Below are positions 36,278-46,431 of a stretch of 64,000 bases of DNA, in pieces. The notes under the pieces are model-generated. The model worked only from the letters and a program-made list of their open reading frames with translations, was not told the DNA's origin and did no database searches. The stretch spans positions 124,001 through 188,000 of the forward strand of contig JAHLKC010000028.1 in assembly GCA_025449115.1 (NCBI GenBank), in the 5' to 3' direction. The position numbers and the translations under genes are program-made. Numbering within the stretch: position 1 is the first letter of the stretch; every line of letters begins with the position of its first letter. This DNA is from Chytridium lagenaria. Taxonomy: Eukaryota > Chytridiomycota > Chytridiomycetes > Chytridiales > Chytridiaceae.

Positions 36278-37517
36278 ATGAAGTTCTTCACCCCGCCTCC
36301 ACCTCCCAACCGGAACTATGAAGATCTTGCCAAGTTACATAAACCCCTCCAGAGATAGTTTGTTGTATCCCATTCCGTTTGCTGATTTGTAAGTTTAAAG
36401 AAGAAAGCAAGAGGAGGAGCGTCCATCGATTTTCAAAATGCGAAGGCTGTGAGGGAGCTTAATAATGCGTTGCTATGGAAAGAGTTGGGGATTCGCAATA
36501 GAGATTCCGCTCGATAGCTTGACACCAACGGTTTCTTTTCTTTCGCTTCCATCGCTAAGATCATTTAGTTCCAGAATAGGTTTGTATTATTTGTCAGGAG
36601 GCTGGTTCATCAGATTACAGATTGGATTATGTGATGTGGATTGAAAAACTGCTGGATGAGGAAGTTTCTGAGGGCGATAGCATACGAGGAGTTGACATGT
36701 GTGCTTATTTTCAGTTTAAAGCATTAAAAGTGTTACAGTGGAACAGGTGCTTCCTGTATATATCCATTAATTGGTTGTCAAAGAAACGCTCATGGTCATT
36801 TCTGGCACTAGGTGTTCTATACCTCAAAATTTTGAACTCACGACTGCAGAAATATCAGAAAGATCTGTTGAATTTGCCCGCGAAAACGTGCAGCGAAACA
36901 AGATGCTCGATAGAATCAAAGTGGAGCTAACGAGCGCGGATACCATTTTCCCTTCAACTCTTTTCGCTCAGTACAGTTTTAATCATTATCGTAATTTGAC
37001 TTTAAATAGGTATTCGTACGATTTCTGCATGTGCAATCCTCCGTTTTATGCAAATACCGAGGACTTGATGCAAGGTTATAAAACCAAAGACAACCAACCT
37101 ACGACGGCAAGACATTCCCAATGCGGTAACTAATTATCATGTCAGGTATGTACAGGTTCAGAGCAAGAAATGGTGACAGAAGGCGGCGAGATCAGCTTTA
37201 TAAAAAGAATCGTTAAAGAAAGTCAACTAATATCGCAATCAATCAGGTGATGATTTTTTTCGTTCTAACTTTGCTGACTCGGCACAGGTGGTTTACCACA
37301 CTAGTTGCAAAAAAAGCAGACTTTGATGAAATTCGAAGAGAGCTAGCGCAGGATCACGTTTGTTCACATCCTTCTTTATAGTTTTAAAATTTCAGCTAAG
37401 AGTAATCGTCAAAGTCGCAGAATTTCGCTACACGCGAACTGTGCGCTGGGGTATAGCGTGGACCTATTCAACTTAAATCCAAAAAGCTCACACGGAAACG
37501 AGACAGCCAAGCCTTAA
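36278..37517 (+). CDS. METTL16: METTL16-type RNA m6A methyltransferase
   Basis: ATG at 36278 gives MKFFTPPPPPNRNYEDLA; ATG at 36271 runs into a stop. Matching segments are NAKAVRELNNALLWKELG, IEIPLDSLTPT then RLDYVMWIEKLLDEE, the catalytic NPPF motif in YDFCMCNPPFYAN, MVTEGGEISFIKRIVKESQ and RYTRTVRWGIAWTYS. These are in METTL16 order. The enzyme methylates adenosine in U6 snRNA at the 5' splice-site-pairing box and in some mRNA hairpins. A G4 run near 36487 shifts the frame by one (LGI to GFAIEIP), and other junctions are approximate. Its stop codon overlaps that of SF3A3 on the other strand. The neighbour is also a spliceosome factor. Confidence 0.85.
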
Positions 37518-39364
37518 AGTAATCCTTGGCGACGTAAGTCTAGCAACGTTAGCCTAAAACGAGGAAGAACGAGTTCACCTTCAAATGTCTTTTTGTTAAA
37601 AACATTTCCTTCGGCATCCTCAAACTCCTCCATGGCATCTGCCTTGAAGGATTCTGTTTTTGCCTGCAGTTTAAGCTTTTCAAATACTAGAAAGAGGCAG
37701 TTGAATATCTGAAACCCGTCCAGTAAAAAACCCACATGCATATGCATCCGCAATTACAGTAATTTCGTGAAAGTGGCGAGTATTCGGAATACCAAGGCAT
37801 CTCATGCCATGCGCATGCCTCCATTCCTGAAATATTATATAAGAGGCTTTTTCTCGCATAAAATGACATACCTGGAAATGCCGATCAAATGCTTTCCGAC
37901 CCATATAGACGTAATTTCCACAAATCTCGCAAGTATACTCCACACCGAGTCCATGAAAGTTTATATAGCCAGTACGGAATAGGCTTCCCGTCCCAACCTT
38001 AAAGGCAGCTTTAAAGGATTGTAAATCTTTTCGTCGTCTTCATCATCCGAGACAATCAATTCCTCTTCCACTTCTTCTTCAGCATCCACCATCTGCGAAG
38101 GAAAAAGAACAAACAGTCAATCGCCTACGTCACACTGCACAAGTAGTACCCTTTCTTTAATGGTTAGTGCTTGTTTCCTTTCAACGTGCGATTGGTTTCC
38201 TCCAATTGCGGCGAAAGCATATTGCTGTACTTTTTTATAAATAACTCTGAGAGTGTCGCCGCATGTTGCACGTCTAATACAGCCGACCTTCCGGTATCAG
38301 ACTTGTTCGTCTTCATCGCTTCCACGGCTTTCAAGTGCTTCTTCCCGGTCAAATGTCCATCGTACACGGTTGGTTTGGTGAAAAGCTTTTTACCTGAAAA
38401 AGACATGTCAAAAGAAATCAGTGAAATAACATTCCTACATGCTTTACAAAAAAGATCTTCGTCAGCTCCTTCTACTAAAGCTGATAAGGGATTCTCTTGC
38501 ATGCGTTCCTCAAAAGGACTTTACGATTCCCTCCTTGAATGATACTAAATCGAACAGCGGCTGTGTCCTTTCCAGGTAACTCTGCAAATGTTGCTGCAGT
38601 AACTCCAGATACCTTTTATGGAGCGCATCAGTTATTCAACAAAACTAATGTTCTTACTTAAGATAGTTAGGGGTTCTTCTCGTCTCAATAGAATATTTGA
38701 AAGTTCTCAAACTCGCTCAAGTAAGCAGATAGTTTAACTTCTTTGAACCTTTTAAGTTGATGTATGTTTCGAAAACTTGATTCAAATCAAGATATCGACC
38801 CAAGCTCTCCTCTCCCGAAAACATGTTGTCCAATTCTGCTTGCGTTAAAACAAACGCAAGAAACAGCTAGAAAAAAGTTACCTTCCTCGTCCCTCTCGCT
38901 CGTTTTCGGAATAAGAGTGATATCAAAGGGTCGGCTAATTCATTCGGGAATCTTCTGTGATGGTCTTTCACGTCTTTCAATCTCTGGTAGAATTCACTGA
39001 ACTCATTTTGTCCAGGAACAGCTGTGATTGCTGCAATTTCGGACTTTCGAAGTCTAAATTCGTTAAATCCGAAGTATCCTCTACGCCGTTACCCATCCAC
39101 ATCTTGATAAGGAATCGTATAGGTATTGGCTTTTCTGTTGAATCCGCCTGTCATGTTATTAACTGATGCAACAACTGACAATTACCAAGGATCTTGAACA
39201 GCCGGTGCTGCTGGAGGAGTTTATCTTTTTGCTTTTAAAGTTAGCTGGTTGACAGCATCATACTCGTACAATTTTGGTTTCTCCAACAACCCCTTGACCA
39301 TGGCATCTTCTAGTCTGTCAAGATCCTCATGCGCTCGCCGTTGGCTTTCTAGGAAAGATTCCAT
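37514..39364 (-). CDS. SF3A3: Splicing factor SF3A subunit 3 / Prp9
   Basis: The start at 39364 gives [20 protein letters not shown], matching the SF3A3 N-terminus. A middle exon (38164-38502) has the zinc-finger/U1-like element FCKAC...[18 protein letters not shown] seen in Prp9 and fission yeast. The highly conserved C-terminus is split by a short intron: [42 protein letters not shown], then [20 protein letters not shown] and RRQGLL before TAA at 37514-37516. SF3A3 is part of the U2 snRNP complex that recognises the branch site. This reading is nearly residue-for-residue at the C-terminus. Confidence 0.93.
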
Positions 39365-39369
39365 TTATG

Positions 39370-39640
39370 AAAAAATTTGAATGCAACAGCGCTCTGATCC
39401 CATGGCAGGCAAAGAAGAACTAGATAATTATTCCAAAAATCTGTCTGACCAGAAACCTGCGACGAGTTATCTGCAACAGAAAAGAATATAATGGAGCTAT
39501 TTATTGGAATGTTCTTCAGCTGCTGTGTCCATAAAGATGCAAACCGAATGTATAATATTAGCGAGTTTGCCCTTACGCCATTTTCCAGCATAGAATCATT
39601 CCATACCCAGTTACAGTACAGCACCCCTTCATCCCTTAAC
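39370..39640 (-). CDS. Unidentified minus-strand coding segment
   Basis: A protein-like frame lies immediately upstream of SF3A3 and in the same direction: YCNWVWNDSMLENGVRANSL, TQQLKNIPINSSIIFFSV and QTDFWNNYLVLLCLPWDQ. It may be a small separate gene between SF3A3 and calcineurin B. I do not recognise it, and it could contain a short intron at VADNSSQ. Confidence 0.35.
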
Positions 39641-39756
39641 TTCTAAACCAAGACCGTAACAGCATTGGGTCGCCTCGCTTGAACCTTTCACTTTTCTTGA
39701 CAAACAAAATCGCAGATCAAATTTTATTTATTTAAAAGTATTTTATAATAAACGAA

Positions 39757-40457
39757 ATGGGAAACAACGCATCGCAACTCGAGGAGATGGTGGCCTCATC
39801 CAACTGTTCGTCTCTATTCCAGCCATCGCATTTTAACCTTTTCTTTCTATGATGCGCTTCAGTCTCTGCGGATGAGGTTTGAGCAAGAATCCATTTCTTT
39901 TGTGGTTAACCGTCGGGTTGGATAGGTCCAAAGGCTTTACAAGCGATTCGTCAAGTTGGACAAGGACGGATCTGGAACCATTGATAAGGAAGAATTCCTT
40001 GCTCTGCCTCAGATCGGAAACAACCCACTCGCGGCAAGATTGCTATCTGTCTTGGATGGTGACGGCACTGGCGACATTGACTTTAAGGAATTTATTGCTG
40101 GCTTGAGTGCTTTTCTTCAAAGGGCAACAAGGAGGACAAGCTCAGATGTGAGACTTTCAGTGATCTTGGCCAATTGATTTTTTTAATGCTGCGTCTAGTC
40201 GCTTTAAGGTATACGACATGGATCGTGATGGATTTATTTCAAACGGAGAGCTTTTTTTGGTGTTAAAGATGATGGTGGGAACAATCTTCGGGACAACCAA
40301 CTTCAACAGATTGTGGATAAAACTATCATGGAGGCGGACGTGGACCAAGACGGGAAGATCTCCTTTGAGGAATTTACTAAAAGTTGTGGAAAATACCGAT
40401 ATTGCTCGGCAGATGACGTTAGAGAGTGACAGATTTAAATGGTGTTTGATATTATAA
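39757..40457 (+). CDS. CNB1: Calcineurin regulatory subunit B
   Basis: The start at 39757 gives [16 protein letters not shown]; Gly2 allows N-myristoylation as in other CnB proteins. Exons then encode four EF-hands: [60 protein letters not shown] and [17 protein letters not shown]. The protein ends near [14 protein letters not shown]. It is the Ca2+-sensing partner of the calcineurin phosphatase. Family length is about 170 residues and all of it is present. Frame slips of one base sit at a GGG run (about 40283) and at an AAAA run (about 40377), and an intron of about 40 nt lies near 40150-40200. The stop is about 20 bp from the convergent Zn2Cys6 gene. Confidence 0.92.
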
Positions 40458-40476
40458 AACAAACAAATGTACATTA

Positions 40477-40893
40477 TCATTTTATTATGTGCAAGATGTG
40501 CGCGCTCCATGGCCAGTCTAATGCGTTGCCGCAATTGTTCTGCGTAAGAGCTTGCATAGGCCATATTTGCCCCAAGTTATCCATGATGGGCAGAGAGAGA
40601 GATGGAAGGGACTCAATCCTCCCGCCTTGAGCAGAATTGAGTGTAAGTGGTGACCACAGCAGGGACCCAGGTCTTTCTGCTCCAGTAAAATGTAAGGGGC
40701 GGGCATGAGAAGACACGGGATTGTAGGGGCCAATGTAATATGTACAGGTGCTGGAGCCGCATCGCCGTTTCTTCTCCCTGCATCTATCACAACTCTGTGT
40801 CTACCGTTTCCTTTTAGCAGCAGACACAAGGTCGGCTCCGCTGAGGTCCTCATCTTCATCGGGTTTGGGGTGAGCAAATCCGGGCGGAAACAT
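40477..40893 (-). CDS. Short Zn(II)2Cys6-like DNA-binding protein with an in-frame TAG
   Basis: From ATG at 40893 (MFPPGFAHPKPDEDEDLSGA) the frame runs through AAKRKR, meets TAG, then continues TQSCDRCREKKRRCGSSTCT to a stop at 40477. CDRCREKKRRC is the first half of a Gal4-type zinc cluster (C-x2-C-x6-C with the basic run), a fungal-specific motif. The second half is irregular: the residue expected to be the fifth Cys is Tyr. The rest (about 90 residues) has no clear domain. The TAG could be an assembly error, a small intron boundary, or real decay. An alternative minus frame at 40518-41201 is open for 227 codons but has no motif. A transcription-factor role is inferred from the motif alone. 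Confidence 0.5.
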
Positions 40894-41109
40894 TCTCGAA
40901 TCCTTTCTAAACGGGGAAATTGATTTGCTTTGTCTAAATTGGATCTACCTGTGACTACGAGCCAGAGGAGCGCATGAGGAATGATGAACCATGAAACAGA
41001 ATGAGCAAGATTTGAAGCATCGCAGCATGGCACGAATATATCACCATCAAGCCTTCTCTCTGAAGAAAGCTCAATATCAAATACAAAAGGGATGGGACGG
41101 CTTGACGGT

Positions 41110-42440
41110 ATGAACGTCAATACCAGAAAGTATATTGGAAAGTACAAGTTGTCGAAAACTGTTGGGCAAGGGACTTTGGGAAGGTCAAGATTGCCGTCCA
41201 CACACTTACAGGAGCCATGCGAGTGTGCAAGTTAATACGCTATCGTGGAATCCGGTTCGATTGGACCCGTTGACCACGTCTATACCAGGGTTTCAACATA
41301 TCAAATACGGACAAGGAATGTGGTATGGCCACGGAAAAAAGTGGTGAAGGAAGCCGCTATTGGACTGCTACTAAGAATCCTAATATTTGCGAGCTGCTTT
41401 ACTTCGCTATCATGTCGAGTTAAAACTCGTTTTTCTTCGAGTTTGTGGAAGGCGGTCACGTAAAGTTTTTAAGACTTACATTGTGGACATTAATCAGTAA
41501 TTAAGATGCTGGATCACATAATATCTTATGGTCCTTTCCAAGAAAAGCATGTCGCAAGCTGATGAGACAGCATATATCTGCCGTTGATTATTGCCGTCTT
41601 AACAACATTCTTCATAGAGTACGTGTAAAAATCATGAGTATGCTAACACAGGTGTTTTAAAGGACCTTAAAATTGAGAATATTCTCTTGGATGCATATGG
41701 GAATGTGAAACTTATCGATTTTGGATTTTTCAAATATTTACTTCTCAGTATTGCAACTTTCTACACTTTGTGTAAGTCTTTACTATGCAGCCCCTGAGCT
41801 TTTACGTGCAAAATCTTATAATCGCCCTGATATCGATGTTTGGAGCTTGGTAAAGTGGCCAGATCGTCATGAAAGAAGCTAAATTACTAGGGTTCATTTA
41901 TATATATCTGTCTGTTTGCGGAAGAGTCCTGTTTGACGATGAGAGTCTTCCTGCATTGTAAGCGAAGATAAAGAGAGGTCGAGTGGTATATTTGCCGCTG
42001 TTATCTAATGATTTGTTGGTATGCTTTTTGTTACATTAACATCACCTTTAGACTGCAAGATCTTATTTCAGAGATCCTTATCGTGGATTTAAATATAAGG
42101 GTACCCATGCAGTCGATTAACATCATCGTTGGATTTTAGATGGTTTATCATCACTTCCCGACAATAACCTTCCAAAACGCTCAGCCTTGAACGGTTATAT
42201 TGACGATGATATTTAAGGCATATGTAGGTCTTTGATTTTGGCTTTGAAGACACCATGCGCCAGCATTTATTAGCTTGCCATGACGATTCGCATCACTCTC
42301 AAGATTCGATTTTAAGCGTGTATCATTTGTTTCGGGAGTAGATGGAACTATTAATCTCAGGAAAAAGAGCGATAAAGTAACTGATGGCGATGGGGAAATA
42401 AGCGTTGGTTATAATGCCCTAAAGGTGCAGGCCACCAGTT
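41110..42440 (+). CDS. KIN1/KIN2-like (CAMK-type) Ser/Thr protein kinase
   Basis: The start at 41110 gives MNVNTRKYIGKYKLSKTVGQ, with the glycine loop VGQGTLGKVKIA. In pieces across frames and introns follow NPNICELLYFAIMSS, DYCRLNNILHRDLKIENILL (catalytic loop), VKLIDFGF (DFG), AAPELLRAKSY (APE), IDVWSL, VCGRVLFDDESLPAL and AKIKRGRVVYLPLLSNDLL. After the kinase come SSLPDNNLPKRSALN and SVYHLFRE, resembling the region after the KIN1/MARK kinase domain. KIN1 kinases act in polarity, exocytosis and ER-stress signalling. The glycine loop has Leu for the usual aromatic. No KA1 domain is seen before the convergent PP2C gene, so the protein is shorter than yeast Kin1. Many frame slips, so boundaries are approximate. 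Confidence 0.75.
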
Positions 42441-42482
42441 CTATAAATGTGTATTTTAAATTATTTACAAGCTACGTAAAGT

Positions 42483-43571
42483 TCACGACCTTTCAATAAA
42501 AACGACAACGTTTGTAATGTTGTCGTCCAAACTTTTCGCATCCATTCCAGCTAAAGCATTTTTGGTCAACGCTTTGCTCGCACTTTGGGGGCTCTTGTGA
42601 TTTCCGACAATTGATATCACTTCATTCGCATCAAGACCGTCCCAAAGCCCATCCGTGCCCAAAACGAAGCACCTGTCATTTTGGCCAATTGCCATGACAC
42701 TGACCTCGGGTTCACAGAGTACACCCAGCCTACCCGCAACTGCATCCCCAAAGAGCGTGTGACGACCAATCTTTGAATGACAAAATGTACTTAGCTCATA
42801 TGAAGAAGCGGCAGACCAAAAAAAGTAAAATCAATCTGTAATTTACCCTGGGTATGGTAAAGTTCCTTTGAAAATGCGAAGAGGGCCTGCAATATAAGCA
42901 TCTACATTTCGTTAAAATCCTCACCGTCCTTCGACCTCCTATTTGAAGCTGCTCAATTCGAGCACCCCTCGCTTTCACACGATCTAATTCGGCCGGATTA
43001 CTACATGTGTGGTCTCTAGCCTTTGTTAGAAGTAATCCATCGGATGATGACGTACGTCGTGATTGAATTGCTTGCCATTTGCCGCTCTTCGAGTCTACTC
43101 TCCCTAGTAATACACGAGAATCTCCAACGTTGGCCACGACCGCCCTGTCCTCATTCTCTAAAACAAGGAGAAGAACTGCTGTCGTTCCTGACATGTACGT
43201 ATCGATAGACTCATTTTCGGTAAGCATAGAATTCACAGTGGCGTAAGCAGTTTTCATTGTTTCAACAGGATCTCTCATAAATTCATTCTTGACCGAGCCG
43301 CAGTACCTCTGGGAATATCCTCTTCACATAGCTTGATGCTTTGCCACCTTCACTCCCTGACAAGCAATGGAGGTCAAAGAACCACAAATATACGACAACG
43401 ATAACAATTATCTGCACGTCTACCAACCATGGCCATCGAAGACAGCATATAGCTTCGTTTGCGGGTGCCCTCCAAAAAGATCGTCGCTATAAGGTACTCA
43501 TCCTGCTGAGACGCTCGTCTGCCAATGTCGGTGCTGAACCCACAGGATAGGTGCATTATTGGTCTGTACAA
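42483..43571 (-). CDS. PP2C-family protein phosphatase
   Basis: The N-terminus is MHLSCGFSTDIGRRASQQDE within a frame opening at 43571. After a one-base slip near 43492 it reads GGHPQTKLYAVFDGHG, the PP2C metal-binding FDGHGG motif. Later motifs in order are SGTTAVLLLVLENE, VVANVGDSRVLLGRV, ARDHTCSNPAELDRVKARGA, FGDAVAGRLGVLCEPEVSV, CFVLGTDGLWDGLDANEV and LDDNITNVVVFIERS. The key Asp residues for the two metal ions are present (DGHG, GTDGLWD, LDDN). PP2C enzymes are Mg/Mn-dependent Ser/Thr phosphatases, often opposing stress kinases. Its start codon lies about 40 bp from that of TOM70 on the other strand. Confidence 0.9.
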
Positions 43572-43609
43572 CCCAGTTGTTTTGGCTCTTTTTTACAAGG
43601 TGACGAAAG
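43572..43609. promoter_or_regulatory. Very short bidirectional promoter, PP2C / TOM70
   Basis: Only about 38 bp separate the predicted start codons, so both 5'-UTRs and core promoters must overlap each other or the coding sequences. No TATA box is seen. Confidence 0.5.
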
Positions 43610-45894
43610 TTGGAGATGGACAAGAGCACATTTTGGGAGAGGCATTGGCGGACGGTGCTCATTGCAGTTTCAGTGGCCGGGGTGGTTGGAGGGGCATCTT
43701 ACCTTCTATGTCATCCAAACCTTCGAAGCCTCGATCGGATACAAAGAAAGCTCGTCGTCAAGGAGGCAAGGAAAAGAAGGCTACTTCTAAGGTTGCCGAG
43801 GCTGCCGAGTCCGAGGCCAACACACCGAGTGTGAGCGCTGAGGAAAAGAAGAGGAAGGTTGGGGTTGAGCGCAAACGTTATTTACCAACCTTTTTGACAG
43901 TACATGCCGAATTGTTCCCTGCGAACGTAGAAACCCTCTCTGATGACGTAGGATAATGCACGAAATATTGGCCGTTTCTGACTGCAATAAATATAACAGA
44001 CCCGAAGTGAATTGAGTCAAAAAGCGAAAGTTGTGGGAAACCGGCTATTCGGTGAGCGGAAGTACGAGGAGGCGATCAAGTACTACACTCAGGCTATCAA
44101 CTTGAAGCCTGACGCTGTTTTCTACGCTAATCGCGCTGCATGCGCAGCGAACCTTGTGAGTATTAAGAGTTGCATTACACCGAACACTAATTACTTATAG
44201 GGACGTTATAATGAAGTTATTGAGGACTGCAACTTTGGTATGAAGGAAGGAACTACGTCAGATCTAATATCTTTAAAGCACTTGGATTGGATGCCCGTTA
44301 CGTGAAAGCCATTTACCGACGAGCCCAAGCCTACGTTTCACTGGAGGACCATGAACATGCGTTGTTGGGTAAGGCTTTGGAAGTCAGTCAAAATCTCATA
44401 ACAGACTACACCGCAATTTGCATGCTCGAGGAGTTTAAAAAAGGAATCGTCTATTGCCACTACCGACCGTATACTCAAGGAAATTGGAAAAAAGAGAACG
44501 ATGAAATCATGAAGACAAAGTCGTTTGAGTTACCCAGCGGAACCTTCGTTGCTGCTTACATGGATTCGTTCAGAGAGAGTACGAATTTGAATCATTATTA
44601 GAGCTAATTGATGTAAGCTACTCGATCAGCGACGAAGGTTTTGGAGTTAACCGCTGAGAATGATGCCGATAAACTTGTTATTTCTGCTTACAAGGCGTTG
44701 AGCGAACGAAACTGGGACCTAGCGATGGCGCAAATCCTGGAAGCCGTAACGTTGGACCTCTCTGCTGCATTAAAAACCTATGCTTTAACTTGTCCGGAAC
44801 ATTTTCCTTCTTGAGGGGAGAGGGTAATAATAACGATGTTTTTCTTTCTCACATATAGTTGAAAAGGCGGCCACTTACTTGGACGAAGCTTTGACCCTTA
44901 ACCCTAAAGATACGAATGCTATGATTAAGAAAGCGTCGGTTTGCATGGAAAGGGCGGATCGAGGCAGCCATCAAACTCTATACTGACGCGGAAGAAATTG
45001 ACCCAAACAATGCTGACATTTTCTATCATCGGTATGTTGACTCAATTTTTTAAAAATTCAACGATTAACTTTTCCTCAGAGGTAACTTATATTGTTGTCT
45101 TTTGTGGATTTTTACAACAATCGAATTTAGGCCAAAGTGAAGTTCCTTACGGGAAACCTTAGTGCGGCAATCGAAGACTACCGCAAGAGTCTTTCCATCG
45201 ATAATGATTTCATCTACGCCCACATTCAGTTAGGAGTTGCCATGTACAAATCTGGAGAGCAATCCCAGGCGTCCCTTGTCTTTGAGAAGGCTAAGCGAAA
45301 GTTTCCCGGAAGCCCCGAGATTTTCAATTACTACGGCGAATTGAAGATTGATCAGCAACAATTTGAAGAGGGTATGTTCCGGTCTTTTTTTTTGACGATC
45401 TAAAACATCTGCAGCATTGAAAAACTTTGACATGTCTATTGAAATCAACCCTTCATCACCATTACCTTACATAAACAAGTGTTTTTAATTCGCACATGTT
45501 TGTTTTATTTAATGCTTTTGTAGCAATTCTTTTCTCTCAATGGAAAAAGGACCTGAAGATGTCGGAAACCCTATGCAAGAAAGCCTTGGAAGTTGACCCG
45601 CTCTGTGATATTGCGCATATTCAACTTGCGCAACTCTATATACAGCAAAGCGATTTTGAATCTGCAGTGAACTCCTACGAAGCAGCGGTACGCGATTTCC
45701 CATTTATTTTATTTTTCTAATTTTCGTAGATTAAAGTTTGCCGAACAGAAGCAGAGCTTTTGAATGCTATCTGCTGTCGAGAGGTAAAGTATTTTATCGA
45801 CTTTTTCTCACCTTTACATTAGGCTACCGTAGCGCAGAAGCACATTGCACAACTGTACCCTGACATTTACGCAAAACTTCGGTCGTTTATGTAA
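43610..45894 (+). CDS. TOM70: Tom70, mitochondrial outer-membrane import receptor
   Basis: The start at 43610 gives MEMDKSTFWERHW followed by the N-terminal signal anchor TVLIAVSVAGVVGGASYLL. A Lys-rich linker (KKARRQGGKEKKATSK) leads to the first clamp TPRs: KVVGNRLFGERKYEEAIKYY then DAVFYANRAACAANLG, KAIYRRAQAYVSLED, then FELPSGTFVAAYMDSFRE, a Tom70 hallmark region. C-terminal TPRs include DIFYHR, ALEVDPLCDIAHIQLAQLYI and ATVAQKHIAQLYPDIYAKLR before TAA at 45892-45894. Tom70 receives carrier preproteins from Hsp70/Hsp90 through the TPR clamp. Introns are mostly short. Frame slips occur in the linker (43700-43990) and the middle TPRs. Confidence 0.9.
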
Positions 45895-46111
45895 AGCATT
45901 CAAAGCGCTTTTGTCAGTTGCCCTATCGGTCCTCTATCTGTTGTTATCATTATTGATGTTTGCGTCGGGTACTTTATTGATGTTTTACTTCGGCACAATG
46001 TAGTTCCAATCACCTTTTTTTTTCACATTTTGTTAGAAAATGGTATTTTTTGAAAAGTACTACCACAATTTGAATATGATAGCGTATGCTTGAACTACTT
46101 TCGCTTATGCA

Positions 46112-46429
46112 ATGACTCGTATCTCTGTAGATAACAGGAAGAAGAAAACTGAAACTAAAGTCTTTGTCTCCCTGGAGTTGCCGCGGAAAATAATGGAGGG
46201 GATAGGATGTTCTGGATCATGCTCAGGGAGAAGTCCGTGCAGAATTGGCGTTGTAGAAACCGAATCTCGAAATTCAATGTACTTACAAGGGCCATTTCCA
46301 CCTCGTTGGGATAACATGGATCCACCCTTATTCCAGCCTAAACCTACCAAAACTGTAATGCCAGCAATCGATAAGGAAGGGAGACCAATCGTCGGGAACG
46401 ATGAAATCGTTCAAGCCAGACTCGGATAA
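46112..46429 (+). CDS. Small conserved-looking hypothetical protein (105 aa)
   Basis: This is a single uninterrupted frame from ATG 46112 to TAA 46427-46429. The sequence looks like real protein: a Lys-rich N-terminus, a Cys/Gly patch (GIGCSGSCSGRSPCRIG), and a Pro/Trp-rich end (GPFPPRWDNMDPPLFQPKP). I do not recognise it. It ends 2 bp before the convergent RAD51C-like gene's stop at 46432. Confidence 0.5.
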   Translation: MTRISVDNRKKKTETKVFVSLELPRKIMEGIGCSGSCSGRSPCRIGVVETESRNSMYLQGPFPPRWDNMDPPLFQPKPTKTVMPAIDKEGRPIVGNDEIVQARLG

Positions 46430-46431
46430 AT

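Noticed and set aside
40518..41201. 227-codon minus-strand ORF
   Set aside because: It is open by length but has no motif, overlaps the kinase start, and the zinc-cluster motif lies in a different minus frame of the same DNA.
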